NCBI RefSeq assembly: GCF_030272615.1
Contig: NC_081405.1
Span: 477,425,508-477,489,507 of the forward strand
Source of the DNA: Cryptomeria japonica
Taxonomy: Eukaryota; Streptophyta; Pinopsida; Cupressales; Cupressaceae
DNA length: 64,000 nt
Direction of reading: 5' to 3'
The stretch's first letter is position 1, and each line of letters opens with the position of its first letter. Made by a program: the position numbers and the translations under genes. The notes beneath the pieces are model-generated. The model saw only the letters and a program-made list of their open reading frames with translations. It had not been told where the DNA came from and searched no databases. Below, in pieces: positions 24,311 through 35,194 of this stretch.

Positions 24311-26239
24311 TGTTGTATACTTGAGATGTGGTGTTAGTCAATAAAGAGCAAACTAACAAGAATACCAATGAAATATTATATGAAAAGGATCTAATTGATA
24401 ACATAAGTTAAATAAACAATCCTTGCAATATGTCTCATTTCCCTCTATCTTCAAGGATTCCTCAAGTCATGGTTGTTGTTAGATCGTTGAGCAACTAACC
24501 TTTAGAATGAAAACTCCAAGAATGAGTGATATGTGATGAAAATGATCTATATGCAATGCATTCTAGATCTATAAGATTATAACAAAGCTAGCTATGATAA
24601 AGAAACTAAACAATAAACTATGATATTGATATTATGCTATGCTAACATGATACATGCTATGATAATAATAAAAATGCTTCTAAATGCTTAAGCTTATGAT
24701 TGAGACAAAGAGAGGATAAATTTGGATTCTATGACTAAGACTTGGTGATCCCTCATAATGAAGAATTGAATCCTATTTATAGAAGAAATAGGGAATTGGA
24801 TGGTTAAGATTTAATTATCTTAACAAGGGTTAGGATTGCATGATCCTCAATCCATGTGATACTTTCAACCCAATCCCATGTTGACAAGTGTCACCATGAG
24901 GAGGGTTGAGAGGAGATAGAAGAGGCATTAAATGCCTAAATAGACATGAGGGTAACCCTAGGGGGTTTGATTAGGGTTGAGTTAATGGATAATTATTTTA
25001 TCCAAAGGATAAAAGAATGTGCAAGGGTTAAAGGATAACCATGGTCAAATCAATGAATGCTTGAAGAGACATGTGAGTTAAATAGATGGTTGAGTTAGAG
25101 AGAAAGTATCTAACCAAGGGTCATAATTGGGTTAGTTAGTTTTAAGCCTTTATGGTTTATGAAGACTTTGAGGGTTAACTTGTTGAAGAAATAAAGCCTT
25201 TAATCATTTGAGAAGTGATTCCTTCCTAATTCCTTTGTTTAGGAGAGGATTAGGCTTAATTAGAAGGGTTTAGAAGAATCTAGAAGGAGGATTAGTGTAC
25301 AACTAGATTTTGTAGGAGAATGCAAGTGGAGGGATTTTAGGATTTCAATTGGAAAAATAATTATTTATTTTAATTTATTGGTCCAACTTGCATTTGGAAA
25401 GATATTTTAATAAATATTGATTTATTTAAATGTGAATGTCAATTTTTTATTTTATTTAAATAAACCTTAATTTATTTATATAAGAAAAAAGGGTGATAAA
25501 GCATTGAATGATTGAAGACCTGAAGGAAGTCATTAAAGGCTTGAAGACTTTGAGGAAAACCATTAAAGGCTTGAGAAGTCTCTAGAATGAAACCACTAAA
25601 GGTTTGAGTTGGTAGGTTTTGGGTTAAACTTTGGTTTAGGAATGTGCAAACCATTAAAGGTTGATTAGGATAATACTAGGGGTTTAGACATGATTAGGAG
25701 GAAGGTTAACTTGCAACTTCATTTTCTAGAAAGTGCAAGTGGGGGAGGGATTTTTAAATAAATATTAATTTATTTAAATGTGAGAAAAGGGATTTTAGAG
25801 ATTTAAATAAACATTAATTTATTTAATTGTGAGAGATGGGATTTGAGGATTTTAAATAAATATTAATTTATTTAAATGTGAGAGATGGGATTTGGGGATT
25901 TTAAATAAATATTAGTTTATTTAAATGTGAGAGATGGGATTTGGAGATTTTAAATAAATATTAATTTATTTAAATGTGAAAGAGGATTTAATTAAACATA
26001 TATGATTTATTTATTTAATTAATGGTCTGAATTTGGTTAAGTGAATTAAATCAAATAAATTGAATAATTTATTTAATTTTAATAGGAAAAGAGAGTTGCG
26101 ATAAATTAATTAAATATTAATTTAATTAATAGTTGAAAAAGGGGAAAGGATTAATTAAATGTGAATTAATAGTTCGATAAATGATAATTAAACAAATATA
26201 AAATTAATTTAATCAAGTGGATAGTAATATGTGTCTACA
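24311..26239 (-). repeat. Candidate solo LTR, minus orientation
   Basis: On the minus strand it would start TGTAGACAC (26239) and end ATACAACA (24311), giving TG...CA ends. The flanking five bases are ATTAT on the left and ATTTT on the right, four of five matching. A TATAAATAG box lies on the minus strand at 24773-24781. No internal region or second LTR is present. The tandem repeat at 25750-25985 lies inside it. Boundaries are tentative. Confidence 0.4.
25750..25985. repeat. Tandem repeat of about 46 bp, about five copies
   Basis: Each copy contains TTTTAAATAAATATTAAT, then TTATTTAAATGTGAGAGA and TGGGATTTGG-like ends, with small changes between copies. Part of each unit (AAATAAATATTAATTTATTT) is nearly palindromic. 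Confidence 0.85.
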
Positions 26240-26334
26240 ATTTTAATAATGACTTATGTAATGATGATTAGATAGATGTGGATATTGGTACTACTAATTT
26301 GGTAATAAATGAACTTAATATGTTCAGTAGTGCT

Positions 26335-26815
26335 TGTTGGATTTTGCCAAGATCAAGGGCACAATGAAAAGCATAAAAGAGACAATAGAATGACAAGAAC
26401 GAACTGTATTCTCATCAATATACAAAATGATCAACTGGATTAACCAATACAATGAATAGAGGCCTACTTATATAGGCAAGGCCATATGGATGTATGAGCA
26501 CACAAATATGACATGTGGCTCAATGAGAAACAAGGGTAGGTAGGAAATAGGTGTGGGTAGGTAGGAGAAATAATATAATATTCCACATGAGGTGGATCAC
26601 CCACCGAAGGTGGAATTATCACTCCACAATAAGTGGATATGATAGTGTAATAACAAGATCAACACCATAAAAGATGGAATTTCTCCTACACACACTATCC
26701 CAATGTGACACAAACACCCAAGTGTCTCATATCCAAACTACTATGAAATGCATTATCCTAAGTTAACTTAAGTAAGTGTAATAATATCCAAAGTGAATAT
26801 TTATTTACACCAACA
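26335..26815 (-). repeat. 3' LTR of Copia-B
   Basis: On the minus strand it starts TGTTGGTGTAAATAAA at 26815 and ends AAAATCCAACA at 26335. A TATA-like TATATAAG lies on the minus strand at 26474-26467. It is nearly identical to 32899-33378. Confidence 0.95.
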
Positions 26816-26827
26816 CCTCCCCTTAAG
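26816..26827 (-). promoter_or_regulatory. Polypurine tract of Copia-B
   Basis: On the minus strand CTTAAGGGGAGG directly precedes the 3' LTR. Copia-D has the related CTTAAGGGGGGG at the same place. Confidence 0.8.
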
Positions 26828-26985
26828 TGCAACTTAGGGGAATGAAGACTCAAGTCAACAATGCAAGATGGGTCCCGGCTACTAGGCCATGATAGGTACC
26901 CATGTACAATATGCAAATGCAAGCAAACTATGCAAAGCAATCTCTCACAAACGGAGAAAGGGAGAAAACCCAGTGGGAAAAAACT

Positions 26986-27098
26986 CCCCCCCAAAAGAGA
27001 GATGAATGTACAAAAGACTCTCAAAGAAGAAGGACAAAACCTCAAAGAGGAAAAAGTCCCCCCCATAAGAGAGAAAGGAGAAGTCAGCTGACCCCCCC
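26986..27098 (-). promoter_or_regulatory. Three G7 tracts between pol and 3' LTR of Copia-B
   Basis: Minus-strand runs of seven G lie at 26986-26992, 27058-27064 and 27092-27098, between the pol stop and the polypurine tract. Copia-D has runs of 6, 6 and 7 G in the same interval. They may be extra polypurine tracts; the role is inferred. Confidence 0.55.
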
Positions 27099-30000
27099 TA
27101 ATGACACATCCCGCACCCCTAAGAGAGCTCGCAACTGCTGGAACTTACTCTCAGTGAAAGGTTTGGTGAATATGTCAGCAACCTGCTCTGTTGTAGGACA
27201 ATACTGCAAATCAATGACCTGCTCCTGGATGAGCTCTCGGATATAGTGCATATGAATCTCAATGTGTTTGGTCCACTGGTGCTGGACTGGGTTCTTCAAG
27301 ATCGCAATGTTACTCTGATTGTCACAATGTAGAACTATCAGCCGTGGAGTGGTGAAACCAAACTCTGTGAGAATCTGCTGGAGCCAAATGGTCTCAGTTG
27401 CTGCGTTAACAGCGCCTCGATACTCAGCCTCAGTCGAAGAGAGAGCAATAGCATGTTGCTTCTTGCTCTGCCAACAAATGGGGCCCGAACCAAGGTGAAA
27501 ACTGTAACCAGAAGTAGACTTACGATCAACTAGATCGCTAGCCCAATCGGAGTCTGTGTAACCAACCAAGCAAAGTCCTGTGCCTGCTGCATAGTGAATC
27601 CCATAGTGAGGTGTGCCCTGGATGTAATGTAGAATGCATTTGGCGGCTTTCCAATGAAGCTCATGTGGTTCCTGCATGAAGCGGGAAACCATGCCAACTG
27701 CAAATGAAATATCAGGGCGTGTATGAGTCAAGTAGATGAGACTACCCACAAGCTGACGATACAAAGTGGCATCAACTGGTGGAGAAGAACACTGAGCCTC
27801 AAGCTTGACTCCTGAAAGAAAGGGAGTCAGGGCAGGCTTACAATCAGCCATATGAAAGTGTGCAAGTAGATCAAGAGCATACTTGGGCTGCGATAGAGTA
27901 ATCCTGGAAGGTGACTGTGAAATCTCTATCCCGAGAAAGTAGTGCAAAAGACCCAAGTCAGTCATAGAAAATCTGTCATGCAAAGCAGATTTGACCCTGC
28001 TAATGATGGATGACGTACTCCCTGTAATGATCAAGTCATCAACATAGAGCACAAGTATCAAGTGAGAGTCATCCTGTCACAAAATGTAGACATTTGGATC
28101 GGAATGACACCTGGTGAAACCTGCGGAGAGAAGAAAGGAATCCATCTTGGCATACCAAGCCCTGGGGGCCTGCTTAAGGCCATAGAGAGATTTCCTTAGT
28201 CTGCAAACCAAGGAAGTATCCTGGATGAAACCTTGTGGCTGCTCCATATAAATCTCCTCATCAAGATCACCATGAAGAAAGGCACTCTTCACATCCATCT
28301 GATGTACAGCCCAACCATGAGCTGCAGCAATAGCAAGTGTCAAACGAATGGAGTTCATCTTGGCTACGGGTGCAAAGGTCTCAGTATAGTCAACACCTGC
28401 AATCTGCGAGAAACCTTTTGCAACAAGGCGAGCCTTATACTTATCCACACTACCATCTACTGCAAACTTGGTCCGATAGATCCACTTACATCGAACCATC
28501 TTTCTCCCCTTAGGGAGATGGACTAGATCCCATGTGTTGTTCCTCATCAAGGAACTATACTCTTCCTCCATAGCTTGGTCCCACTCAAGAACCCCTAATG
28601 CTTCCCTAAATGTCTGTGGATCGGAAGCGGTAGCAATGAATGCATGTGGAAGATCCTGATGTTGTGATCGAGTTCTCCATGTATCTGAAGAATCCCCAAC
28701 AAGAGAATCCACGGACTCAAGTGTCTGTCGAGCCCAACGAGGTCTAGGTGGAGGTGGAGAACGAGGCTCCTCAACTGCAAGTGGACCCTGTGGAGGTGTA
28801 ACCCTGCGAGTCAAAGTTGAGGGAGTCTCATCATCTGAATCACTAACATCACTATCCACAATGGAGGAAGGTGGAGGAGGTAGAGAGGCTAAGCTAGGAG
28901 AGATTTCCTCAAAGTGAACACTCCTCTCAATGAATACCTCATGTGTCTCTGGATCCATCAATCTATATGCCTTAACACCCTCAGGATATCCAACAAATAT
29001 GCAAGGTCGACTCTGAGGTTCCAATGCCTTGCGTTTCTGTGGAGGTATGCGAGCCCATGCTAGACACCCAAAGACTCTGAAATGTCTCACAATCGGTTTC
29101 CTACCAGCCCAAGCTTCAAAAGGAGTAATACCTTGTAAAGCTTTGTGAGGAACCCGATTCTGGATGTGTGTGGCACAACTGATCGCCTCTGCCCAAAAGG
29201 CGGGATCAAGAGAACGTGCATGAATCATACAGCTAGCCATTTCTTTGAGAGTTTGATTCTTGTGTTCTGCAACCCCGTTCTGCTGTGGAGTGTATGCAAC
29301 AGAATGCTGAAGATCAATCCCCTCAAATGTACAAAAATCCTCAAGTCTCTTGTTCACATATTCCCTTCCATTATCTGTGCGAAGAATCTTGACCACTTTC
29401 CCTGATTGCTTCTCCACACGAGTCTTGAAGTCCTGAAATCTGTCAAATACTTCACTCTTATGAATGAGAAAGTAGACCCAAGTGAAGCGGGAGTAGTCAT
29501 CAATGAAGGTAAGAACATAGCGGGCCTTACTAAATGAAGGTGCTGGAAATGGACCTGCTACATCACTGTGAACAAGTTGAAGAACTTCCAAAGCTCTCCA
29601 AGTTTTCTCTTTATCAAACTTCTCTTCGGGATGCTTGCCCATGGAACAACCTGAACATACACCCTCTGAAAAACTTATTCGAGGAAGACCTGTGACCATG
29701 TCTTTAGTGCTTAGCTGCTAAAGATAGCGGTAGTTGAGGTGACCAAACCGCTCATGCCATAGCTTACTTTCTGAATTTGAATGAGTAAGCAAGGCCCTAG
29801 AAGGTGAACTTGGCACAAAGTGGGAGAATGAATAAAGCCTTGAGGTGTCATTGACTTGTCCCACTGCTACCAAGGCATCATCATCAAGTTCCTTTACCAT
29901 AAATGAATCTAGTGTAAACTCAACCATTTTCCCATTCCCATAGTGAGTGATTTGGTAGATGGAGAGAAGGTTGGTAGACAAGTTAGGAACATAAAGAACA

Positions 30001-31154
30001 TTCTCAAATGTTCCATCATCCATGTCAACTGAACCTTTCCCTTCAACCTCTACTTGTGTGCCATAACCTATGTAAATGTGAGGTACCCTAGATGGCTCCA
30101 ATGAAGAAAACTGCTCCTTTGTAGAACCCATGTGATATGAGGCACTCGAGTCAAGTATCCATTGCTGTGAAGAACTTGTTTTAGCCACAAATGCTTGCCC
30201 TTTTCCCTTAGACTGTGAGGAAGAAGAAGAAGATGAATCCTTCTTTGTGTAGGCGGATGGAAAGTTGATGTTTTTTTTCTTGAGAAGATTGGTTAACTCA
30301 TCAACTTGCTTTGTGTGGCATCGATGCTCATCATGACCATACTTTTTGCAATATGCACAAGTTGGTTTATCCTTCTTAGGTGGTGTCCCCTTCTTGGAAG
30401 AGGATTGAAAATTGCCTTGTGATGGAGAGGATGATTGTCCCTTTTCCTGGTGTGGTGTAGACTTGGATTGCTTCTTCTTCTTGTTGGAATCTTTGCCTTG
30501 ACTTCCTTGATTTCCTTGATTTGCTACCAAAGCCTTGGACTTTGAAGACTTGAGAAACCCCATGTTCAACAACTTAGTTTGTTCTAATATCAGCATTTCT
30601 GTGAAAGCATCAAAAGAAGGCATAACATAAGAACTCCCCACTGTCAAATGATGAGTTTGGAAGCTAGATACAAATGCTGCATATTCTGGTGCAAGCTTGT
30701 CCAACAAGTTGAATATCAATTGAGCATCCTTCTTGTTAATTCCACAATCCTTTAGCTTTGCTCTTAGCTCATTTGCTTTGGTTACATAATCTTGGATTGT
30801 ATCAAAATTCTTGGGATCTAAGTTGGTGAGCTCATTATCAATCTGATAGCCTCTAATTTCATCAACTTGTCCATACAATTTTTGAAACATATCCCAAGCC
30901 TCTTTAATTGTTTTACACTTCTCAATGTGGAAAATGAGGTCATCAGATACATACTTGCGTAAGGTTCCAAGAGCCATGCAATTCTTTGTGAGCCATTCTA
31001 ATTTAGCATTTGGATCAGCCTTAGGATCAGGTGGTGCTGTTATTGTTCCATCTATGTAGTGTGTGAGACCCTTTTCCATTAGTTTACTGCAAACTTTAAT
31101 TTTCCATGATGCATAATTATGTGGAGTTAATGGTGGAAACTTATTAGGACTCAT
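27084..31154 (-). pseudogene. Copia-B gag-pol polyprotein, two stops, otherwise intact
   Basis: One frame of 1,356 codons from ATG at 31154 (MSPNKFPPLTPHNY) to the stop at 27084. I chose this start over an upstream in-frame ATG at 31199 because the family N-terminus (compare Copia-D) begins here. Domains in order: Gag; CCHC knuckle CAYCKKYGHDEHRC near 30320-30360; protease with WILDSSASYHM near 30130-30170; the pre-integrase LWHERFGHLNYRYL motif; integrase with HSD, RTDNGREY and PQQNGVAEH; RT with MDVKSAFLHGD and YVDD at 28035-28046; RNase H with TDSDWAS, SSTEAEYRG and FTKPF. A TAG at 29715-29717 replaces the Q of YRYLQQLS, and a TGA near 28077 follows NVYIL. The protease has DSS where most copia enzymes have DSG. 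A product would need both stops to be bypassed. Confidence 0.93.
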
Positions 31155-31203
31155 TGCAACAAGAATGGAAAGAGCACAAAGAGAGGCACAATCACACAAG
31201 ACA

Positions 31204-31238
31204 CCCCCCCAAATTCACTCAATCAAAGAACCCCCCCC
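31204..31238 (-). promoter_or_regulatory. Paired G-tracts upstream of Copia-B gag
   Basis: On the minus strand a run of eight G (31238-31231), 20 bases, then a run of seven G (31210-31204) followed by TGTCTTGTGTG. The second run is about 50 bases before the gag ATG. Copia-D has the same arrangement at 56093-56133. A G-quadruplex or a secondary polypurine tract is possible; neither is shown. Confidence 0.6.
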
Positions 31239-31859
31239 AAATGTGATGATTTTGGCACTTTATAAGTAGTGCGTATACAATGGGCCACTTGCAAAAAATG
31301 GCAAAGTGTACTTCTGATATACAATTTTACAACTGCCTCAATAAGGCCAAAAGAGTCTCAAACTATTAATGCAAGAGATCTAACTAAGATCCAAGCAATT
31401 TACAAGTACCTAATAGGCCAGATAAGACCAATATCTGAAAGTACAATTTTCACTCAAAATCTCTGAAATCTGATCATAAATCCTAAAAGTAGATGAAAAA
31501 ATAAGCACTTTAAAAAAAAACAGCACTTGAAAAGGAGGTCGTATGAGCTCAAACGAGGCCTTTGAAGTTGCAGAATTGAGGATTGGACAGGTACAGCTGA
31601 GAGAATCCAAAAATTCCAAAAAACCTATGCACTAAAATTAGAAAATAACCACACCACTACGAAGATCACAAAATTTTAGCCCATTTCAAAAAAAATTGCA
31701 CCAAAAAAGGAGCAAAAATGAGCAAGATATGGCCTTCCAAAGTTGGACTGCAAAACTGAAAAGCCCAATGGAGAGGGGTCAAATTTTTTTCAAAAAGTGC
31801 TGATGTGGCGCTGACATCAGCAAGTCACTATGTTAAATTTGATGATCATATGACCATCG

Positions 31860-32545
31860 CAAAAACTTCGTCCTCTACTGACTGGGCGTCCGTACTGTAC
31901 GGATGGATGACGTGGCGTGCGGCTGACTGTGTGTCCGTACCATATGGAAAGCTGACTGGGCAGGCTGATTCAGTAGATGATGTAGCGTCCGTACGTATGT
32001 GTTAGTGTACGGATAGTACCCCGCGGGCTAGTGGCCGCTTGCCATGTGGCGGGTGCGGGTCCTCCGGGTTCGTTGACTGTGTGTCCGCGTGGCAGAGGAG
32101 CTGGCGGAGCCGAGAGCCGGACTGTTGGAGCCGGCGTCGGAGAGGAGATCCGGGCCCTGTGAGCGGTGGTGGGGGCCGGCAGGATGAACCTGGGCGCCGG
32201 CAGTGACACGGCGCAGCGGCCGGCAGCGGGTCGTTGCAAGCGGAGCGTCGACGACGGGAAAGCCTGCGGCGGGCGGTACACTGCGGGCGGCAGTCGGCGT
32301 CGCCGGAGGAGTTGGGAGGATGCAGCAGCGGTGGCGGACGAACGGGCGGAGGAGCTTGCGGGACTGGTGCTGCAGCGGGCGCCGGAAAGTGGCATGCAGT
32401 GAGGACCGGAAATGGTGCGGAGCCGGTGGAAGTGACAGGCACGGCAGACGGAGCAGTCGGGGTTAGCGAGGACGACAGGGTACGGCACCTGTTGCAGACC
32501 TGCAGGGACATGCTGCACGGTGGGGGTCTGCGGACCCCCCAAAAA
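31860..32545 (-). other. GC- and CpG-rich block in Copia-B leader
   Basis: About 0.7 kb of strongly GC-rich, CpG-rich DNA inside an AT-rich element. One side has repeated GTCCGTAC motifs, including the inverted pair TCCGTACTGTACGGA near 31889. The other side ends in a perfect hairpin GGGGGTC-TGCG-GACCCCC at 32522-32539. Copia-D has no such block in its leader. The origin could be captured host sequence or a lineage-specific regulatory insert. Confidence 0.8.
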
Positions 32546-32880
32546 ACTACCTTTTTTTTTTTATGATGTTTTTGATTTTTTTTCCAATTTTTTTTTTGAT
32601 TTTTGATTTTTGAGTTTTCAAAACAATTTTCAGAAAAAGGAAATTTTTTTTTCCGAAAAAATAGAAAATATTTTCGAAAATCCGTACGATATAAGCAAAA
32701 TTGGGGAAAAAAATTTTCCTCACCAAAATAGGCCAACTTTATAACCAAAATTCATGGAAATGGCCTTCTGAATGCAATGGCGAGGTCGGATCTTGTCTAG
32801 GATGCCTCCAAAAGATGCTGCTCCTCAGATCTGCCTCTTGACGTCACAATAAAGCCTCTTCAAGACGAATCAATGAAGCC

Positions 32881-32898
32881 CCAATGGCTCTGATACCA
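32881..32898 (-). promoter_or_regulatory. Primer binding site of Copia-B
   Basis: On the minus strand TGGTATCAGAGCCATTGG directly follows the 5' LTR. It is of the initiator methionine tRNA type. Confidence 0.9.
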
Positions 32899-33378
32899 TG
32901 TTGGATTTTGCCAAGATCAAGGGCACAATGAAAAGCATAAAAGAGACAATAGAATGACAAGAATGAACTGTATTCTCATCAATATACAAAATGATCAACT
33001 GGATTAACCAATACAATGAATAGAGGCCTGCTTATATAGGCAAGGCCATATGGATGTATGAGCACACAAATATGACATGTGGCTCAATGAGAAACAAGGG
33101 TAGGTAGGAAATAGGTGTGGGTAGGTAGGAGAAATATATAATATTCCACATGAGGTGGATCACCCACCGAAGGTGGAATTATCACTCCACAATAAGTGGA
33201 TATGATAGTGTAATAACAAGATCAACACCATAAAAGATGGAATTTCTCCTACACACACTATCCCAATGTGACACAAACACCCAAGTGTCTCATATCCAAA
33301 CTACTATGAAATGCATTATCCTAAGTTAACTTAAGTAAGTGTAATAATATCCAAAGTGAATATTTATTTACACCTACA
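32899..33378 (-). repeat. 5' LTR of Copia-B
   Basis: On the minus strand it starts TGTAGGTG at 33378, where the other LTR has TGTTGGTG, and ends AAAATCCAACA at 32899. The TATA-like box is at 33038-33031. This copy would drive transcription of the element. Confidence 0.95.
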
Positions 33379-33823
33379 GTTTTAATGAAATTTATATGAT
33401 TACTTTTCTATGTTATGGTGAATTGAGTACCAATGTAACTAGGAAATTAAATATGAAACATTGATGGTTATTTATATATTTCCTTGTTGATGTTGTAGCT
33501 AAGTAATGACGTTATGATACCCTAGGGAAGATTATTTATATGTTTTTTGAATTATTTCACTTTTGTACTTTAGTTTTATGTGGTTGTGTATAACTTGTAT
33601 ATGTATTTCTTGTAGAGCAACGAGTTAATTTAGTTGCTATGTTGTTGTAATTTAACTTTTTTTTTTTAAAGTCTCTGATTTTCTAGATTATGTGTTTATT
33701 TCTCTAGGGTTTTCATGGCGAGCATTACTACTCATGTTTTTCTACAAACATATAACATCAGAAAATATTTTAATTTGTTGACATGATTTATTTTGAAAAA
33801 ATCATTTCATTAACTTATTAGTA
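33379..33823. other. AT-rich spacer between Copia-B and the LINE
   Basis: T-rich plus strand, no gene or repeat structure seen. It was contiguous with the sequence left of 26335 before Copia-B inserted. Confidence 0.5.
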
Positions 33824-33837
33824 AGAGTCCATAGATA
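33824..33837. repeat. Target-site duplication of the LINE, left copy
   Basis: AGAGTCCATAGATA is repeated exactly at 42213-42226, straight after a poly(A) run. Fourteen bases is a typical LINE duplication length, and chance identity in exactly this arrangement is very unlikely. Confidence 0.85.
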
Positions 33838-33895
33838 AACAATTTCGCGCGACAGTAAAACCCTAATTTGTGCCCTTGCTTGAGCATGCACGATG

Positions 33896-33927
33896 GGTGA
33901 ATCCACAATACTGGTTCCCACTTTTTG
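33896..33927. repeat. Inverted repeat, left arm
   Basis: Starts GGTGAATCCACA and ends CTGGTTCCCACTTTTTG. The reverse complement of 34855-34886 matches it at 28 of 32 positions. No target duplication is recognisable outside the arms. Confidence 0.75.
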
Positions 33928-34854
33928 ACCAACTTTGACACTTAGATGAATATTTTGAAAAAAACCTTCACTTTCCGACACCTATAACTTTTAAACCATT
34001 AAGAATTTGAAGGTGATATAAACTAGTGATTTTTAGCATCTTGTTTGTAGATTCTAAATATTTTTTTTTTTAAATTTGTTTGAATAAAATTTTATTGATT
34101 TTTCCATCTCCCTCAAAAAGTAGTTTTTTACAGCAAACAACATTTTTTAAGAGTGATGTGTATCCTGAAATGCATAATTTTTTTTTATAAATAATAAAAA
34201 CTTAATTCTTTTGAATTTTGGTTTGTAACATCAATACCCAGGGCATGCAGTTGGTTTGATAGTGATATGTTGAATATTTTTTGTTTTATTAAGTTTTGAA
34301 GTTTGACTAATTATAATTCAGATATAGGTGTACGTCTGAACACATAACTTGTTCTATATATATCAAATTTCAATTTTCTTTTTTTTGTTTAGAAAGAAAA
34401 CACCAATACCTAGTGCATAGATATTTTTCAGAATTTTTTTGAATTAGTTTATTATTTTTCCCAATGCATTGAACAAAGAAGTTCATGTTCGGTGAAAAAC
34501 CTACATTCATAAGAAATAAAATAAAAATATATTAATGAAATTAAATATATTAAAAGTTATACTATTTGAAAAGCTTATAATAAGGTCTAAATACCTAAAA
34601 AAATAAAAATTAAATGAATTAATTTGACCCCCCAAAAGCTAATGTAAAATTGGTTTTTTATCAGCATTTGATAGATGCAAAGGAGACTCCATTGCAAGTA
34701 TGATTTAGAAGTAGAGAGGTTCTATCCAAGAAATTTTGATCTAAGAGCTTTTGATTTAACTCTCTTTAATTAATTACTTCAAATGGGACCTCTTAAAACT
34801 TAAATCATTATATTTTCTAAAAAATGTACGATTTCAGCAAAAATCAAGACGCAC

Positions 34855-34886
34855 CAAAAAGTGGGAACCAGCTTTGTGAGTTCACC
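34855..34886. repeat. Inverted repeat, right arm
   Basis: Starts CAAAAAGTGGGAACCAG and ends GAGTTCACC, the inverted partner of 33896-33927. The arms are 991 bp apart end to end, a size compatible with a non-autonomous DNA element. Confidence 0.75.
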
Positions 34887-35194
34887 TTGATTGCTTCAAC
34901 ATTCAATACCTGGGGAAATACAAGTCCACATTTGTTTTGCTTAAGGACTCACTTTTGACAAGGCCATGAGTATTTGGCTGAGCATAACAGACCAGTCTGT
35001 ACCCGAGCAATCAGTAAACAAGTTCACAAACTTCTTGGGTGACTTCACATATTCCTAAAGAAACACGGTTATTGATTCATCGGCCACCGGTGAGATCTAT
35101 TTCTGTAAATTAAGGATTGGGTTGGCGGCAAACAATTTAGGGTTTTATAGAAGGCGAAAGCAGCAACGCCGTAAAGCAAATCTAAAAGACAATA

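Larger units (their letters stand above)
31155..32880 (-). other. Long untranslated leader of Copia-B
   Basis: Between primer site and gag lie about 1.7 kb with three zones. Near gag (31155-31860) it is ordinary AT-rich sequence with two G-tracts. In the middle is a GC-rich block. At 32545-32760 comes a very A-rich stretch as read on the minus strand. Long open frames through the GC-rich block (for example 32748-32002, 248 codons) are P-, R- and S-rich and show no domain, so I do not call them genes. Confidence 0.7.
26335..33378 (-). mobile_element. Copia-B, young and nearly intact Ty1/copia element
   Basis: 7,044 bp bounded by LTRs of 481 and 480 bp that differ at about four to five sites by my count, so it is a young insertion. 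Read on the minus strand: 5' LTR (33378-32899), primer site, leader of about 1.7 kb with a GC-rich block, gag-pol (31154-27084), serial G-tracts, polypurine tract and 3' LTR (26815-26335). Order protease-integrase-RT-RNase H places it in copia. A target duplication is not evident: GTGCT lies outside one end and GTTTT outside the other. It is related to Copia-D at protein level (for example the shared ends KHIEIHMHYIRELIQE and FTKPFTESKF). Confidence 0.95.
33838..35194 (+). other. 5' region of the LINE
   Basis: No gene is seen. It contains an inverted pair of 32-bp arms at 33896-33927 and 34855-34886. Between the arms it is AT-rich without a transposase. It may be the LINE 5' untranslated region, or a small DNA transposon inserted in it. 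Confidence 0.5.

Noticed and set aside
28233-29405. Open frames on the plus strand inside Copia-B pol
   Set aside because: They are shadows opposite the clear minus-strand pol frame.
32002-32748. 248-codon open frame, minus strand, in the Copia-B leader
   Set aside because: Its composition is P-, R- and S-rich, as expected from GC-rich DNA, and it has an A-rich start region. Overlapping frames on both strands are equally open and no domain is visible.
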